A stretch of 64,000 bases of DNA from assembly GCF_001425945.1 (NCBI RefSeq), contig NZ_LMEB01000009.1:291686-355685 (forward strand), read 5' to 3'. Below are positions 28,702-38,097 of this stretch, piece after piece. Position 1 is the stretch's first letter, and every line of letters begins with the position of its first letter. The notes under the pieces were generated by a model. The model worked only from the letters and a program-made list of their open reading frames with translations, had not been told where the DNA came from and ran no database searches. Source of the stretch: Brevundimonas sp. Root1279 (GTDB lineage Bacteria; Pseudomonadota; Alphaproteobacteria; Caulobacterales; Caulobacteraceae). A program made the translations under genes and the position numbers.

Positions 28702-29295
28702 CTAGGGTGCGGCGCGGCGGGACGTAGGCTCGGATTGCGTCGGGGGCAAGGCTTCTTCGTCGGAAAATCCTTTGCTTACGGACGAAGCGACCACCGGCGT
28801 CAGGGCGTCGGCGCCCCGGCCGATGCCGGGCAGGATGAACTGGATCGCGCGGGCGGCCGCGGCGGTGACCGGGCGCACCGTGGCATCGCGCAGCCAGGTC
28901 GGGGTCTTGTCGCCCGGCATGGCGGCGACCACGACCAGGTGGATGGCCCCCAGCAGCAGCAGCGAACGGGCCGCGCCGACGAAGATGCCGACGATGCGGT
29001 CGACGCCGCCGAGGCGCGGATGGGCCTGGGCGCGCTTGGACAGGATCTGCCCGAACAGCCGCATGCCGAAATAGATGACGAGGAAGGCGACGACCGCCGC
29101 CGAGATCGAACCGGCCCAGTCGGGATCGACCAGCGCCCGGCCCAGCCTGGCCGTCAGGGGCAGGGTGACCAGGGCCAGGAAGGCCGCCACCACGAAGCTG
29201 AACAGGGTGATGATCTCGCGCGTGCCGCCGCGCACCCAGCCGGCGGCGGCCGAGCCGAGGATGACCAGGATGGCGATGACGTCGAAGCCGGTCAT
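28702..29295 (-). CDS. cvpA: CvpA-family membrane protein
   Basis: A 197-residue inner-membrane protein with four hydrophobic segments (DVIAILVILGSAAAGWVRGG first), matching CvpA (colicin V production). CvpA is required for colicin V production in E. coli and is tied to purF by gene order. A Pro/Ser-rich cytoplasmic tail follows the last segment. It lies between radA and purF. Confidence 0.87.
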   Translation of the reverse strand: MTGFDVIAILVILGSAAAGWVRGGTREIITLFSFVVAAFLALVTLPLTARLGRALVDPDWAGSISAAVVAFLVIYFGMRLFGQILSKRAQAHPRLGGVDRIVGIFVGAARSLLLLGAIHLVVVAAMPGDKTPTWLRDATVRPVTAAAARAIQFILPGIGRGADALTPVVASSVSKGFSDEEALPPTQSEPTSRRAAP

Positions 29296-29344
29296 GCAGA
29301 TCCGATAATGACGGATTGTCGGGGAAGCGTAACTGTCCCCGACA

Positions 29345-30709
29345 TCAATACCTGTTTTGCGAGATTCGATCGACGGCTTCGCTTAGTCGGTTGACCGTCG
29401 TCGCCGTCACGCCCTTGCCCTTGGCCGACAGGGGCGGGCACAGGGCCTGGTCGAAGCCGAGTTTCTGGGCTTCGCGCAGGCGTGCTTCGGCGCGACCGAC
29501 GGCGCGCACCTCGCCCGACAGACTGATCTCGCCGAATACCACGCAGCCCTGGGGCAGGGGCACGTCGGTGGCCGAGCTGATCAGCGCCGCCGCCGCCGCC
29601 AGGTCCGCCGCCGGCTCATTGATGCGCAGGCCGCCGGCGACATTCAGATAAACGTCCTGGTCGCCGAAGCCGAAGCCGCAGCGCGCCTCCAGAACCGCCA
29701 GCACCATGGCCAGCCGGCCGGTGTCCCAGCCGACGACCGCTCGACGCGGCGTGCCGTAGGCCGACTTCGACACCAGCGCCTGCATCTCGACCAGCACGGG
29801 GCGCGAGCCTTCGATGCCGGCGAAGACGGCGGCGCCCGACGCGCGCTCCTTGCCCTCGCCTAGGAACAGGGCGGACGGATTGCCGACCTCGCGCAGGCCG
29901 CCGTCGCCCATCTCGAAGACGCCGATCTCATCAGTGGCCCCGAAGCGGTTCTTGCCGGCGCGCAAAATGCGGAAGGGATAGCCGCGTTCGCCTTCGAAGC
30001 TGAGCACGGCGTCGACCATGTGCTCGACGACCCGCGGCCCGGCGACCTGGCCGTCCTTGGTGACGTGGCCGACCAGGATGACGGCGGGGCCGCCGGACTT
30101 GGCTAGCCGCACCATCTCGCTGGCGCAGGCTCGCACCTGGGTCACCGAGCCGGGACCGGCCTCATGGGCGTCGGACCACAGGGTCTGGATCGAGTCCACG
30201 ATGACAATGTCGAATTTTTCGCGCTTCAGCGTGCCGAGAATCTCGCGCAACGCAGTGGCCGAGGCCAGCTCGACCGGCGCCTTCTCCAGCCCCATGCGGC
30301 GGGCGCGCGAGCGGATCTGCTCGACCGCCTCTTCGCCGGAGATATAGGCCACCCGTCGGCCCGCCAGCGCCGCGCGTCCGGCCACGTCCAGCAGCAGGGT
30401 CGACTTGCCGACGCCCGGGTCGCCGCTGAGCAGCAGGGCCGAGCCGGGCACCACGCCGCCGCCGCAGACGCGGTCGAACTCCGTCACGCCGGTGATGATG
30501 CGCGGCGGCTCGGGGTTGTCGGACTGCAGGGTCTCGAAGGCCAGGCCGCGCGTGCGGCTGGACGCCGCCGGCTTCAGCGCGCCCGGCGGAGCCGAGCGGC
30601 TCTCCTCGACGATGCAGTTCCACTGCCCGCATGCGCTGCACTGGCCCGACCACTTGCCGTGGACCGCCCCGCAGGACTGACAAACATGGATCGCACCGTC
30701 TCTAGCCAT
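29345..30709 (-). CDS. radA: DNA repair protein RadA (Sms)
   Basis: RadA is a RecA-like branch-migration helicase used in recombinational repair. The 454-residue protein has an N-terminal zinc finger (CQSCGAVHGKWSGQCSACG), Walker A GDPGVGKSTLL, the RadA signature KNRFGATDE and a C-terminal Lon-protease-like domain (from about residue 290). It is first in the radA-cvpA-purF run. Confidence 0.95.
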   Translation of the reverse strand: MARDGAIHVCQSCGAVHGKWSGQCSACGQWNCIVEESRSAPPGALKPAASSRTRGLAFETLQSDNPEPPRIITGVTEFDRVCGGGVVPGSALLLSGDPGVGKSTLLLDVAGRAALAGRRVAYISGEEAVEQIRSRARRMGLEKAPVELASATALREILGTLKREKFDIVIVDSIQTLWSDAHEAGPGSVTQVRACASEMVRLAKSGGPAVILVGHVTKDGQVAGPRVVEHMVDAVLSFEGERGYPFRILRAGKNRFGATDEIGVFEMGDGGLREVGNPSALFLGEGKERASGAAVFAGIEGSRPVLVEMQALVSKSAYGTPRRAVVGWDTGRLAMVLAVLEARCGFGFGDQDVYLNVAGGLRINEPAADLAAAAALISSATDVPLPQGCVVFGEISLSGEVRAVGRAEARLREAQKLGFDQALCPPLSAKGKGVTATTVNRLSEAVDRISQNRY

Positions 30710-30784
30710 TCGCTTGGCTTACAGGAGTCGGCCGCGACGGGGCAGGGGGAGGCTGAAGGGGTGCGACCGCGATTGACGTACGGT

Positions 30785-31831
30785 CTAGCCGACGTATCGG
30801 CGCGGCACCCGCGCGGTGATCGAGGTCAGCAGCTCATAGGCGATGGTGCCCGCGGCCGTCGCCGCCTCGTCGATGTTCCGCTGAGCGCCGAACAGTTCGA
30901 CCGTGTCGCCGACAGCCACGTCCAGCCCGCTGACGTCGACGGCGCAGACGTCCATGGACACCCGGCCGACGATCGGGCGAAGCGCGCCGCCGACGGCGAC
31001 AAGGCCGGTCGGGCTGTACGCGCGAAGCACGCCATCGGCGTAGCCGGCTCCGCAGGTGGCGATCCGGGTCGGGTGCTCGGCGAGGAATTTGCGCGAATAG
31101 CCGACGGTCTCGCCGGCCGGCACGTCGCGCACCTGCAGCACCTCGGCGCTGAGGGTCGCCACGGCGCGGATGCGCGGGTCTGGCCGCCCCTCCGGACCGC
31201 CGCCGTACATGCAGATGCCCGGACGCAGGGCGTCGAAGGCGTAGTCCGGGCCCAGGAATGCCCCGCCCGAATTAGCGAAGGATCGCAGTGCGCCAGGATA
31301 GCGCTGCGCCACGACCGCGAAGGCGTCGCGCTGGCGCGCGTTCATCGGCTCGGAGGGATCGTCGGCGCAGGCCAGGTGGCTGAGCACCAAGTCCAGACCC
31401 TCGAACGGCTCGGGCGCGTCGTCGATACGGAAGCCCAGCCGGTTCATGCCGGTGTCGATCTGCACGCCGCAGCGGCCGCCGCCGGCGGCGCGCCACTCGG
31501 CCAACTGGACGGCGGTGTTGATGACTGGTCGCAGGTCAGCCGCCTTTAGCCGCGGCGCCCGTCCGGCCAGACAGCCGTCCAGAACATAGATCGCCGGCTC
31601 CGGGCCGAGCACGGCGCGCAGGACTTCGCCCTCGCTGGCCCGAGCCACGAAGAAGGTCCGCGCCCCTTCCGTCATCAGCCGCGTCGCGCAGGCGGCGGCG
31701 CCCAGCCCATAGCTGTCGGCCTTGACCACCGGATGCACGGGGGCGGCGCCCACAGCCTCGAGGGCGTGAAAATTGGCCGCGAGGGCGTTCAGATCGACGG
31801 TGAGCAGGGCCGGAACGGGCATGGCGCGCAT
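30785..31831 (-). CDS. alr: Alanine racemase
   Basis: A PLP enzyme that supplies D-alanine for peptidoglycan. The PLP lysine is in VVKADSYGLG (residue 37 from the first Met) and the catalytic tyrosine in GAGYADGVLRAY. The length of 348 is slightly short but normal. Two starts, 31831 and 31822, are possible; neither has a clear ribosome site. It lies 75 bp upstream of radA. Confidence 0.92.
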   Translation of the reverse strand: MRAMPVPALLTVDLNALAANFHALEAVGAAPVHPVVKADSYGLGAAACATRLMTEGARTFFVARASEGEVLRAVLGPEPAIYVLDGCLAGRAPRLKAADLRPVINTAVQLAEWRAAGGGRCGVQIDTGMNRLGFRIDDAPEPFEGLDLVLSHLACADDPSEPMNARQRDAFAVVAQRYPGALRSFANSGGAFLGPDYAFDALRPGICMYGGGPEGRPDPRIRAVATLSAEVLQVRDVPAGETVGYSRKFLAEHPTRIATCGAGYADGVLRAYSPTGLVAVGGALRPIVGRVSMDVCAVDVSGLDVAVGDTVELFGAQRNIDEAATAAGTIAYELLTSITARVPRRYVG

Positions 31832-31873
31832 CTAGGGCTACGCCGTTGTGCGATGCAATAAGAAGCCGCGCGG

Positions 31874-32956
<1,083 letters not shown>

Positions 32957-32995
32957 GTGTTTCCTGCCTGAGCCGTCTTTTGGTTTGGCTGCACC

Positions 32996-33007
32996 GTAAA
33001 CGGTTAC
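32996..33007. promoter_or_regulatory. LacI-type operator between the sugar ATPase and the secreted NDT-fold gene
   Basis: GTAAACGGTTAC is a 12-bp dyad with central CG (reverse complement GTAACCGTTTAC). It lies 40 bp before the UgpC-type gene and 63 bp before the divergent exported gene, so it could serve either or both. It shares its outer half-sites with the palindromes at 15793 and 18431. Confidence 0.6.
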
Positions 33008-33069
33008 ACGTGCGGATCAACCGCTGGACAGTCCTTGCGCCTCGGCGCGGAGGGGCGGAAGAGGGCGGC

Positions 33070-33654
33070 ATGTCGCTCCGCCCGTTCGCCCTCGCTTCCA
33101 TCGTGTCGATCCTGCTCGTGCTCGCCGCCGCTCCCATGCCCGCGGCGGCCCAGACCCCGCCGGTCGGGACCGCGCCGGCCTTCCAGGTGGTCACCTCGCC
33201 GGAGGCCCTGCCGGCCGGTGACGGACGGCCGCGGCTGTTCCTGGGCGGCAGCATCGCCGGCGGCGAAGCGCCGGACTGGCAGGCGGAGCTGATCGCAGCG
33301 GTCGACGATCTGGACGTGGTGGTGCTGAACCCGCGTCGCGCCGACTGGAACCCCGACTGGCGGCCCGAGGCGGATGAGCCGGAGTTCCGGCGTCAGGTCG
33401 AATGGGAGCTGGCGGCGCTCGAGGCGGCCGACGTCATCGTCATGTATTTCGCGCCGGGCGCCCAGAGCCCAATCAGTCTGCTGGAGCTGGGCCTGCATGC
33501 CCGCTCGGGCAAGATGATCGTGCTCGCCCCCGACGGCTTCTGGCGCAAGGGCAATGTCGACATCACCGCCGAGACCTATGGCGTGCGCCAGGTCGAGGAC
33601 ATGGATGCGCTGGTGACGGAAGCGCGCCGCGCCCTGCAGGCGGCGGCGCGCTAG
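33070..33654 (+). CDS. Secreted nucleoside 2-deoxyribosyltransferase-like protein
   Basis: A 194-residue protein with a clear signal peptide (RPFALASIVSILLVLAAAPMPAAAQ). Its mature part resembles the nucleoside deoxyribosyltransferase-like fold: RLFLGGSIAGG, then DVVVLNPRRADWNPDW, VEWELAALEAADVIVMYF and SPISLLELGLHARSGK with a conserved Glu. Relatives are normally cytoplasmic and modify nucleosides or nucleotides, so export is unusual. The start at 33070 has a GAGGGCGG ribosome site; the frame is open to 32980 but would cover the operator region. Confidence 0.68.
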   Translation: MSLRPFALASIVSILLVLAAAPMPAAAQTPPVGTAPAFQVVTSPEALPAGDGRPRLFLGGSIAGGEAPDWQAELIAAVDDLDVVVLNPRRADWNPDWRPEADEPEFRRQVEWELAALEAADVIVMYFAPGAQSPISLLELGLHARSGKMIVLAPDGFWRKGNVDITAETYGVRQVEDMDALVTEARRALQAAAR

Positions 33655-33659
33655 TTCAG

Positions 33660-35768
33660 TTAGCTGCGGTCGGCCTTGCCCTTGTAAGGCTTGCCGCCCG
33701 GCTTGGGCTTGAAGCCGGGCTTCGGCTTGCCGGTCCACGGACGATCACCGGCGGGCGCGGCGCCCTCGGCGCGGGGCGTCCACGGCTTCTTGTCGCCCTT
33801 GGGCTTCTCGACCCACGGCTTCTTGCCTTCGGGCGTCGGGCCGTCCTTCGTGCGTTTGACCCATTTCCCGCCGGTGTCGCCTGACGCGGCGGGAGCGGCC
33901 TCGCGGTCGGTGCGCGGCGTCCAGGGCTTCTTCGGGCCGTCGCCTTCCGGACGGTCCTCGCGGGCCTTCCAGGGCTTCTTCGGCGCATCGCCGTCCGGGC
34001 GCGGCGTCCAGGGCTTCTTGAAGCCTTCGCCCTCGGCGCGCGGCTTGCGGAAAGGCTTGTCGCCGCGGTCGGGACGGTCGCCCCCACGGTCGCCGCCACG
34101 ATCGCCTTGCGGCTTGTCCCACTTGCGCAGGCTCTTTTCGCCGGCCGCCGGAGCGACGGCGTCGCCGATGTTGACGCCCTCGTCGTTCGGCGTGTTCAGG
34201 GCGGCGCGGAACTTGGCCTCGGCGTCCTTGGTGATCTCGAACTTGGTCTCGCGGTCGAAGATCTTGATCGAGCCGACGTCGCGCTTGGTCACGTGACCGA
34301 GGCGGCAGATCAGCGGCAGCAGCCACTTCGGATCGGCGTTCTTCTCGCGGCCGATGTTGACCTTGAACCAGGTCATCTCGCCGCCGCGGGCGAAGTCGGT
34401 CAGCGGGCCGTCGCGCTGGCCGCGCTCGTTCACGCCGGACGCTTGCGCGCGCTTCATGCGCTCGTCGTCGTGGACGTCTTCCGGCGGCGGCAGCTTCTCG
34501 CGGTACAGGCGGATCAAGGCGGCGGCGACGTGCTCGGGCGAGGTCCGGGCCAGCAGTTCGCGACCCATGGCGATCGATTCCTCGTCGGCCTCGGCCATCA
34601 GGATCGGATCGGTCAGCATCCGCTCATGGTCCTTGGCGCGGATGTCGTCGGCCGACGGCGGGCCCGCCCATTCGGCCTTGATCGAGGCCGACTGAAGCAT
34701 CAGCTCGACCTTGCGGCGACGCGTGTGGGTGACCATCAGGACGGAGACGCCCTTCTTGCCCGCGCGGCCGGTCCGGCCCGAGCGGTGCAGCAGGGTGGCC
34801 TTGTTGACCGGGATCTCGGCGTGGATGACCAGGCCCAGGTCGGGCAGGTCGAGGCCGCGCGCCGCCACGTCGGTGGCGACGCAGACCCGCGCATGGCCGT
34901 CGCGCAGCGCCTGCAGCGCCTCGGACCGCAGCGATTGGGTCAGTTCGCCCGACAGGCCCACGACCGAGAAGCCGCGCTCGCGCAGGCTGGCCGTCAGGTG
35001 CTTCACCCGCTCGCGGGTGTTGGCGAACACCAGGGCGCCAGGGCTTTCGAAATAGCGCAGGATGTTGACCACGCCGTGCTCGACCTCATGCGGGGCGACG
35101 CGGATGGCGCGGTATTCGATGTCGCCGTGGGCGACGTTCTTGTTGGTGGTGTCGATGCGGATCGCGTCGCGCTGATAGGTCTTGGCCAGCTCGGCGATGT
35201 CGCGCGCGATGGTGGCCGAAAACAGCAGGGTGCGGCGTTCGGCCGGGGCCTGGTCGAGGATGAAGGTCAGGTCTTCCGAGAAGCCCATGTCCAGCATCTC
35301 GTCGGCTTCGTCGAGGACGACGGCCTTCAGCTCGGACAGGTCCAGGGCGTCGCGCTCGATGTGGTCCTTCAGGCGCCCGGGGGTGCCGACCACGATGGCG
35401 GCGCCGCGGTCCAGCACCCGGCGCTCGGCGCGCGGGTCCATGCCGCCGACGCAGGTGGCGATGCGCGCGCCGGTGTTGGCGTAGAGCCACTCCAGCTCCT
35501 TGGACACCTGCAGGGCCAGTTCGCGGGTCGGGGCGATGACCAGGGCGACCGGAGCGCCGTTGTCGGCAAAGCGCTCGGCGTCGCCCAGCAGGGTCGTGGC
35601 CAGGGCCAGGCCGAAGGCGACGGTCTTGCCCGAGCCGGTCTGGGCCGAGACCAGCAGGTCGCGGCCTTCTTCGGCTTCCAGCACAGCGGCCTGCACGGGG
35701 GTGGGCTCGGCATAGCCGCGTTCGGAAAGCGCGCGGTCGAGCGCGGGATGACTGGCGGGGAAGGGCAT
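33660..35768 (-). CDS. DEAD-box RNA helicase with repetitive basic tail
   Basis: A 702-residue ATP-dependent RNA helicase. Motifs in order are the Q-motif region (YAEPTPVQ), SAQTGSGKT, VLDEADEMLD (DEAD), SAT (LFSATIARD), and HRSGRTGRAG. A DbpA-like RNA-binding domain follows (about 470-545, MTWFKVNIGREKNADPKWLLPLICR). The last 130 or so residues are low-complexity and basic, with repeated KPW units (KKPWTPR, KKPWKAR, KKPWVEK). It probably remodels ribosomal or cold-structured RNA. The start MPFPASHPALD at 35768 is preferred; the longer frame is upstream noise. Confidence 0.92.
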   Translation of the reverse strand: MPFPASHPALDRALSERGYAEPTPVQAAVLEAEEGRDLLVSAQTGSGKTVAFGLALATTLLGDAERFADNGAPVALVIAPTRELALQVSKELEWLYANTGARIATCVGGMDPRAERRVLDRGAAIVVGTPGRLKDHIERDALDLSELKAVVLDEADEMLDMGFSEDLTFILDQAPAERRTLLFSATIARDIAELAKTYQRDAIRIDTTNKNVAHGDIEYRAIRVAPHEVEHGVVNILRYFESPGALVFANTRERVKHLTASLRERGFSVVGLSGELTQSLRSEALQALRDGHARVCVATDVAARGLDLPDLGLVIHAEIPVNKATLLHRSGRTGRAGKKGVSVLMVTHTRRRKVELMLQSASIKAEWAGPPSADDIRAKDHERMLTDPILMAEADEESIAMGRELLARTSPEHVAAALIRLYREKLPPPEDVHDDERMKRAQASGVNERGQRDGPLTDFARGGEMTWFKVNIGREKNADPKWLLPLICRLGHVTKRDVGSIKIFDRETKFEITKDAEAKFRAALNTPNDEGVNIGDAVAPAAGEKSLRKWDKPQGDRGGDRGGDRPDRGDKPFRKPRAEGEGFKKPWTPRPDGDAPKKPWKAREDRPEGDGPKKPWTPRTDREAAPAASGDTGGKWVKRTKDGPTPEGKKPWVEKPKGDKKPWTPRAEGAAPAGDRPWTGKPKPGFKPKPGGKPYKGKADRS

Positions 35769-35878
35769 GGGATGGTCCGTAAGGCGCCAGAGCGGCGCGC
35801 GCCAGCCAAAGGGGCCGCGCGAAGGGCGGGGCTTGTGCGCCTTGAACAAGGCGGAAGGGTGGCCGGACGCCACATTCC

Positions 35879-36766
35879 TTACTGGACGACCTCGGTTATC
35901 CCCTTGAGAAGCGCCGCCCAGCAGGCCGCCAACCCGACCGATGACAGGGCGCAGGCGAACCAGGCCCGGCGCAAGGCGGCGCGTCCGCCCCTTCGATAGC
36001 CCGCCGCCATCACCCAGGCGCCGATCCCGCCGATGGCCAAGGCTGCGATCCCCGGCGCGGGGAGGGCCGCGCCCAGCGCCGGACCTGCGACGCCTGCGCT
36101 CGATACGATGAGCAACGTCACCGCCGCCATCTGGGACCGCCGCTCCCCGAGCCGGTGCGACAGCCCCGCCGTCTCAAGCGCTGCATCGCCCTCCAGATCG
36201 GGCAGGGTGTTGGCCAGGTTGAGTGCGACCGCCATCGCCGCTCCGACGGCATAGCTGGCCCAGATCCACGGCGAGGTCGAACCCGCCGCTAGGAAGGCCC
36301 AGACCGCCACCGATGGAATGGCGACAGCGTACGGCGCCCAGCTCCATAGCGTGCCCTTGAGCGCCAGGTTGTAGGCCGCTCCCGCCAGCAGGATGGCGAG
36401 GCCGATGGGCAGGGCGTGGGTCGCCCAGGCGCCCATCAATCCCGCCAGGCCGGTCAGCACCGAGGCCGCCAGCACCTCCAAGGGCGCCACGACGCCGCGC
36501 ACGATCGGCTTGTCGGGATTGCTCAGGCGGTCGCTGTCGCGACCGACCCAGTCGTTCATGGTCCCGATCGAGGCGTGGATGAGGGCGATCGAGGCCGCTA
36601 CGCCCAGGCTCGTCGGCGACAGTCGACCCGCCGCCACGACGTGGACCAGACCCCCTGCGAAGCCGTTCAGCACGGCCGGGAAGGGGTGCGCGGCGACCAG
36701 CAGGCCGCTCAGGCGCGAAGACTGAAACCGCCCGGGATTCGAAGCTCTTGCGTCCGGTTGGGTCAC
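35879..36766 (-). CDS. UbiA-family prenyltransferase
   Basis: A 295-residue integral membrane protein of the UbiA superfamily. The first Asp-rich motif is NDWVGRDSDRLSNPDKP (NDxxDxxxD) and the second is LPDLEGD. About eight hydrophobic segments follow the motif order of UbiA enzymes, which attach isoprenoid chains to aromatic rings. The GTG start at 36766 (VTQPDARAS) gives the expected length. It is divergent, 86 bp apart, from a type III polyketide synthase, which could supply a phenolic acceptor. Confidence 0.87.
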   Translation of the reverse strand: MTQPDARASNPGRFQSSRLSGLLVAAHPFPAVLNGFAGGLVHVVAAGRLSPTSLGVAASIALIHASIGTMNDWVGRDSDRLSNPDKPIVRGVVAPLEVLAASVLTGLAGLMGAWATHALPIGLAILLAGAAYNLALKGTLWSWAPYAVAIPSVAVWAFLAAGSTSPWIWASYAVGAAMAVALNLANTLPDLEGDAALETAGLSHRLGERRSQMAAVTLLIVSSAGVAGPALGAALPAPGIAALAIGGIGAWVMAAGYRRGGRAALRRAWFACALSSVGLAACWAALLKGITEVVQ

Positions 36767-36852
36767 GTTGCGCCTGCCCCTGAACTGAGCGACAGTGTGC
36801 CTCGACGCCGAAGGATGCAACCGCGCCCGGAGACGCCAAGGGACGTGGGTCC

Positions 36853-37911
36853 GTGCCTCAGATCGTCGCCGTCGCCACAGTCGTCCCCGAGCATCGGCTC
36901 TCCCAGCCCGAGGTGCGGGCCCTGGCCGAGGCCCATTTCGGCCCGGCCAACAGCCGCTACCTGTCGGTCTTCGACAACGCCCTCGTCGACGAGCGCCATT
37001 TCGCCGTGCCGCCGGAGTGGTTCGCCCGCGGCGCTGGTCCTGGCGCGGCCAATGACGCCTACCTCGTGGCGGCAAAGGCCCTGGCCTCGGAGGTCGCCGC
37101 CGACTGTCTGGCCAAGGCCGGGGTCGAGCCCTCAACCATTGACGGAGTCATCTACGTCTCCTCCAGCGGCATCGCCGCGCCCAGCATCGACACCTATGTC
37201 GCCGAGACGCTCGGCCTGCCGCGCACGGTCAGCCGCGTCCCGCTGTTCGGCCTCGGTTGCGCCGGCGGCGCGGCGGGCCTGGCCTTGGCCGCTCGGCTGA
37301 CCGAGGGGCGGCCGACCTCCCGCTGGCTGCTGATCGCGCTGGAGCTCAATTCGATCACCTTCCAGCGCACGGACGTCTCGCTGCAGAATCTGGTCTCGAC
37401 CGCCATCTTCGCCGACGGCGCCGCGGCTGTGCTGATCGCCGGTGATGCGGCCGGGTTGTACGGCCCGCTGGAGGTTCTCCGCTCGACCACCCTGCGCAGT
37501 CCGGGCACGGCCGGGGTCATGGGGTGGGACTTCGACGACGGCGGCTTCCGCGTCCGCGTCTCAGGGACCGTGCCCGACGTCGTCCGCGATCTGGTGCCGG
37601 AGGTGATGGAGGCCTTCGCCGACCTCGCCGGCCCGGACGACCTCGCCTCCCTGCTGCTGCATCCGGGCGGGGCCAAGATCCTGGCGCGAGTCGAGGAACT
37701 GATACCCGACGCCCGCCCGCGCCTGACGGCCAGCTACGCCACGCTGGCCAAGTTCGGGAACATGTCCAGCGCCACCGTCCTGTTCGTCCTCGACCAGGCC
37801 CTGCGCGCCGACCACCCGTCGCCCGGCGCCCTCAGCCTGCTCGCCGCCTTCGGCCCGGGGTTCACGGCGGAGGCGAGTTTGCTGAGGTGGCGAGCGCAAT
37901 CCACCGGCTGA
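36853..37911 (+). CDS. Type III polyketide synthase
   Basis: A 352-residue chalcone synthase-like enzyme that condenses acyl-CoA with malonyl-CoA to give pyrones, resorcinols or related phenols. The catalytic triad is visible: Cys in FGLGCAGGAAG, His in LLHPGGAKI and Asn in KFGNMSSATV. The GTG start (VPQIVAVATVVPEH) is in the standard position. No methyltransferase or oxygenase gene follows; a tRNA gene is next. The divergent UbiA prenyltransferase suggests a prenylated product, which is inference. Confidence 0.9.
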   Translation: MPQIVAVATVVPEHRLSQPEVRALAEAHFGPANSRYLSVFDNALVDERHFAVPPEWFARGAGPGAANDAYLVAAKALASEVAADCLAKAGVEPSTIDGVIYVSSSGIAAPSIDTYVAETLGLPRTVSRVPLFGLGCAGGAAGLALAARLTEGRPTSRWLLIALELNSITFQRTDVSLQNLVSTAIFADGAAAVLIAGDAAGLYGPLEVLRSTTLRSPGTAGVMGWDFDDGGFRVRVSGTVPDVVRDLVPEVMEAFADLAGPDDLASLLLHPGGAKILARVEELIPDARPRLTASYATLAKFGNMSSATVLFVLDQALRADHPSPGALSLLAAFGPGFTAEASLLRWRAQSTG

Positions 37912-37951
37912 GAGTCGCTTGGCGCTGGCGATGTCGAGGACGGGAAGATGG

Positions 37952-38023
37952 TGGATGCGACAGGGATTGAACCTGTGACCCCCTCGGTGTGAACGAGGTG
38001 CTCTCCCGCTGAGCTACGCATCC
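37952..38023 (-). tRNA. tRNA-Val (CAC)
   Basis: The minus strand folds into a cloverleaf: acceptor GGATGCG/CGCATCC, D-arm GCTC...GAGC, anticodon stem CCTCG/CGAGG around TTCACAC (anticodon CAC), T-arm ACAGG-TTCAATC-CCTGT and discriminator A. It is 72 nt without the CCA end, which is not encoded. It reads GUG valine codons, common in this GC-rich genome. Confidence 0.97.
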
Positions 38024-38097
38024 ATCTTCGGGCCCGAAGCGGCGTCGCCGTCCGGGGAGGGCGCGGACATAGCCCGGTCGCCCGAGCCGCGCAAGCC

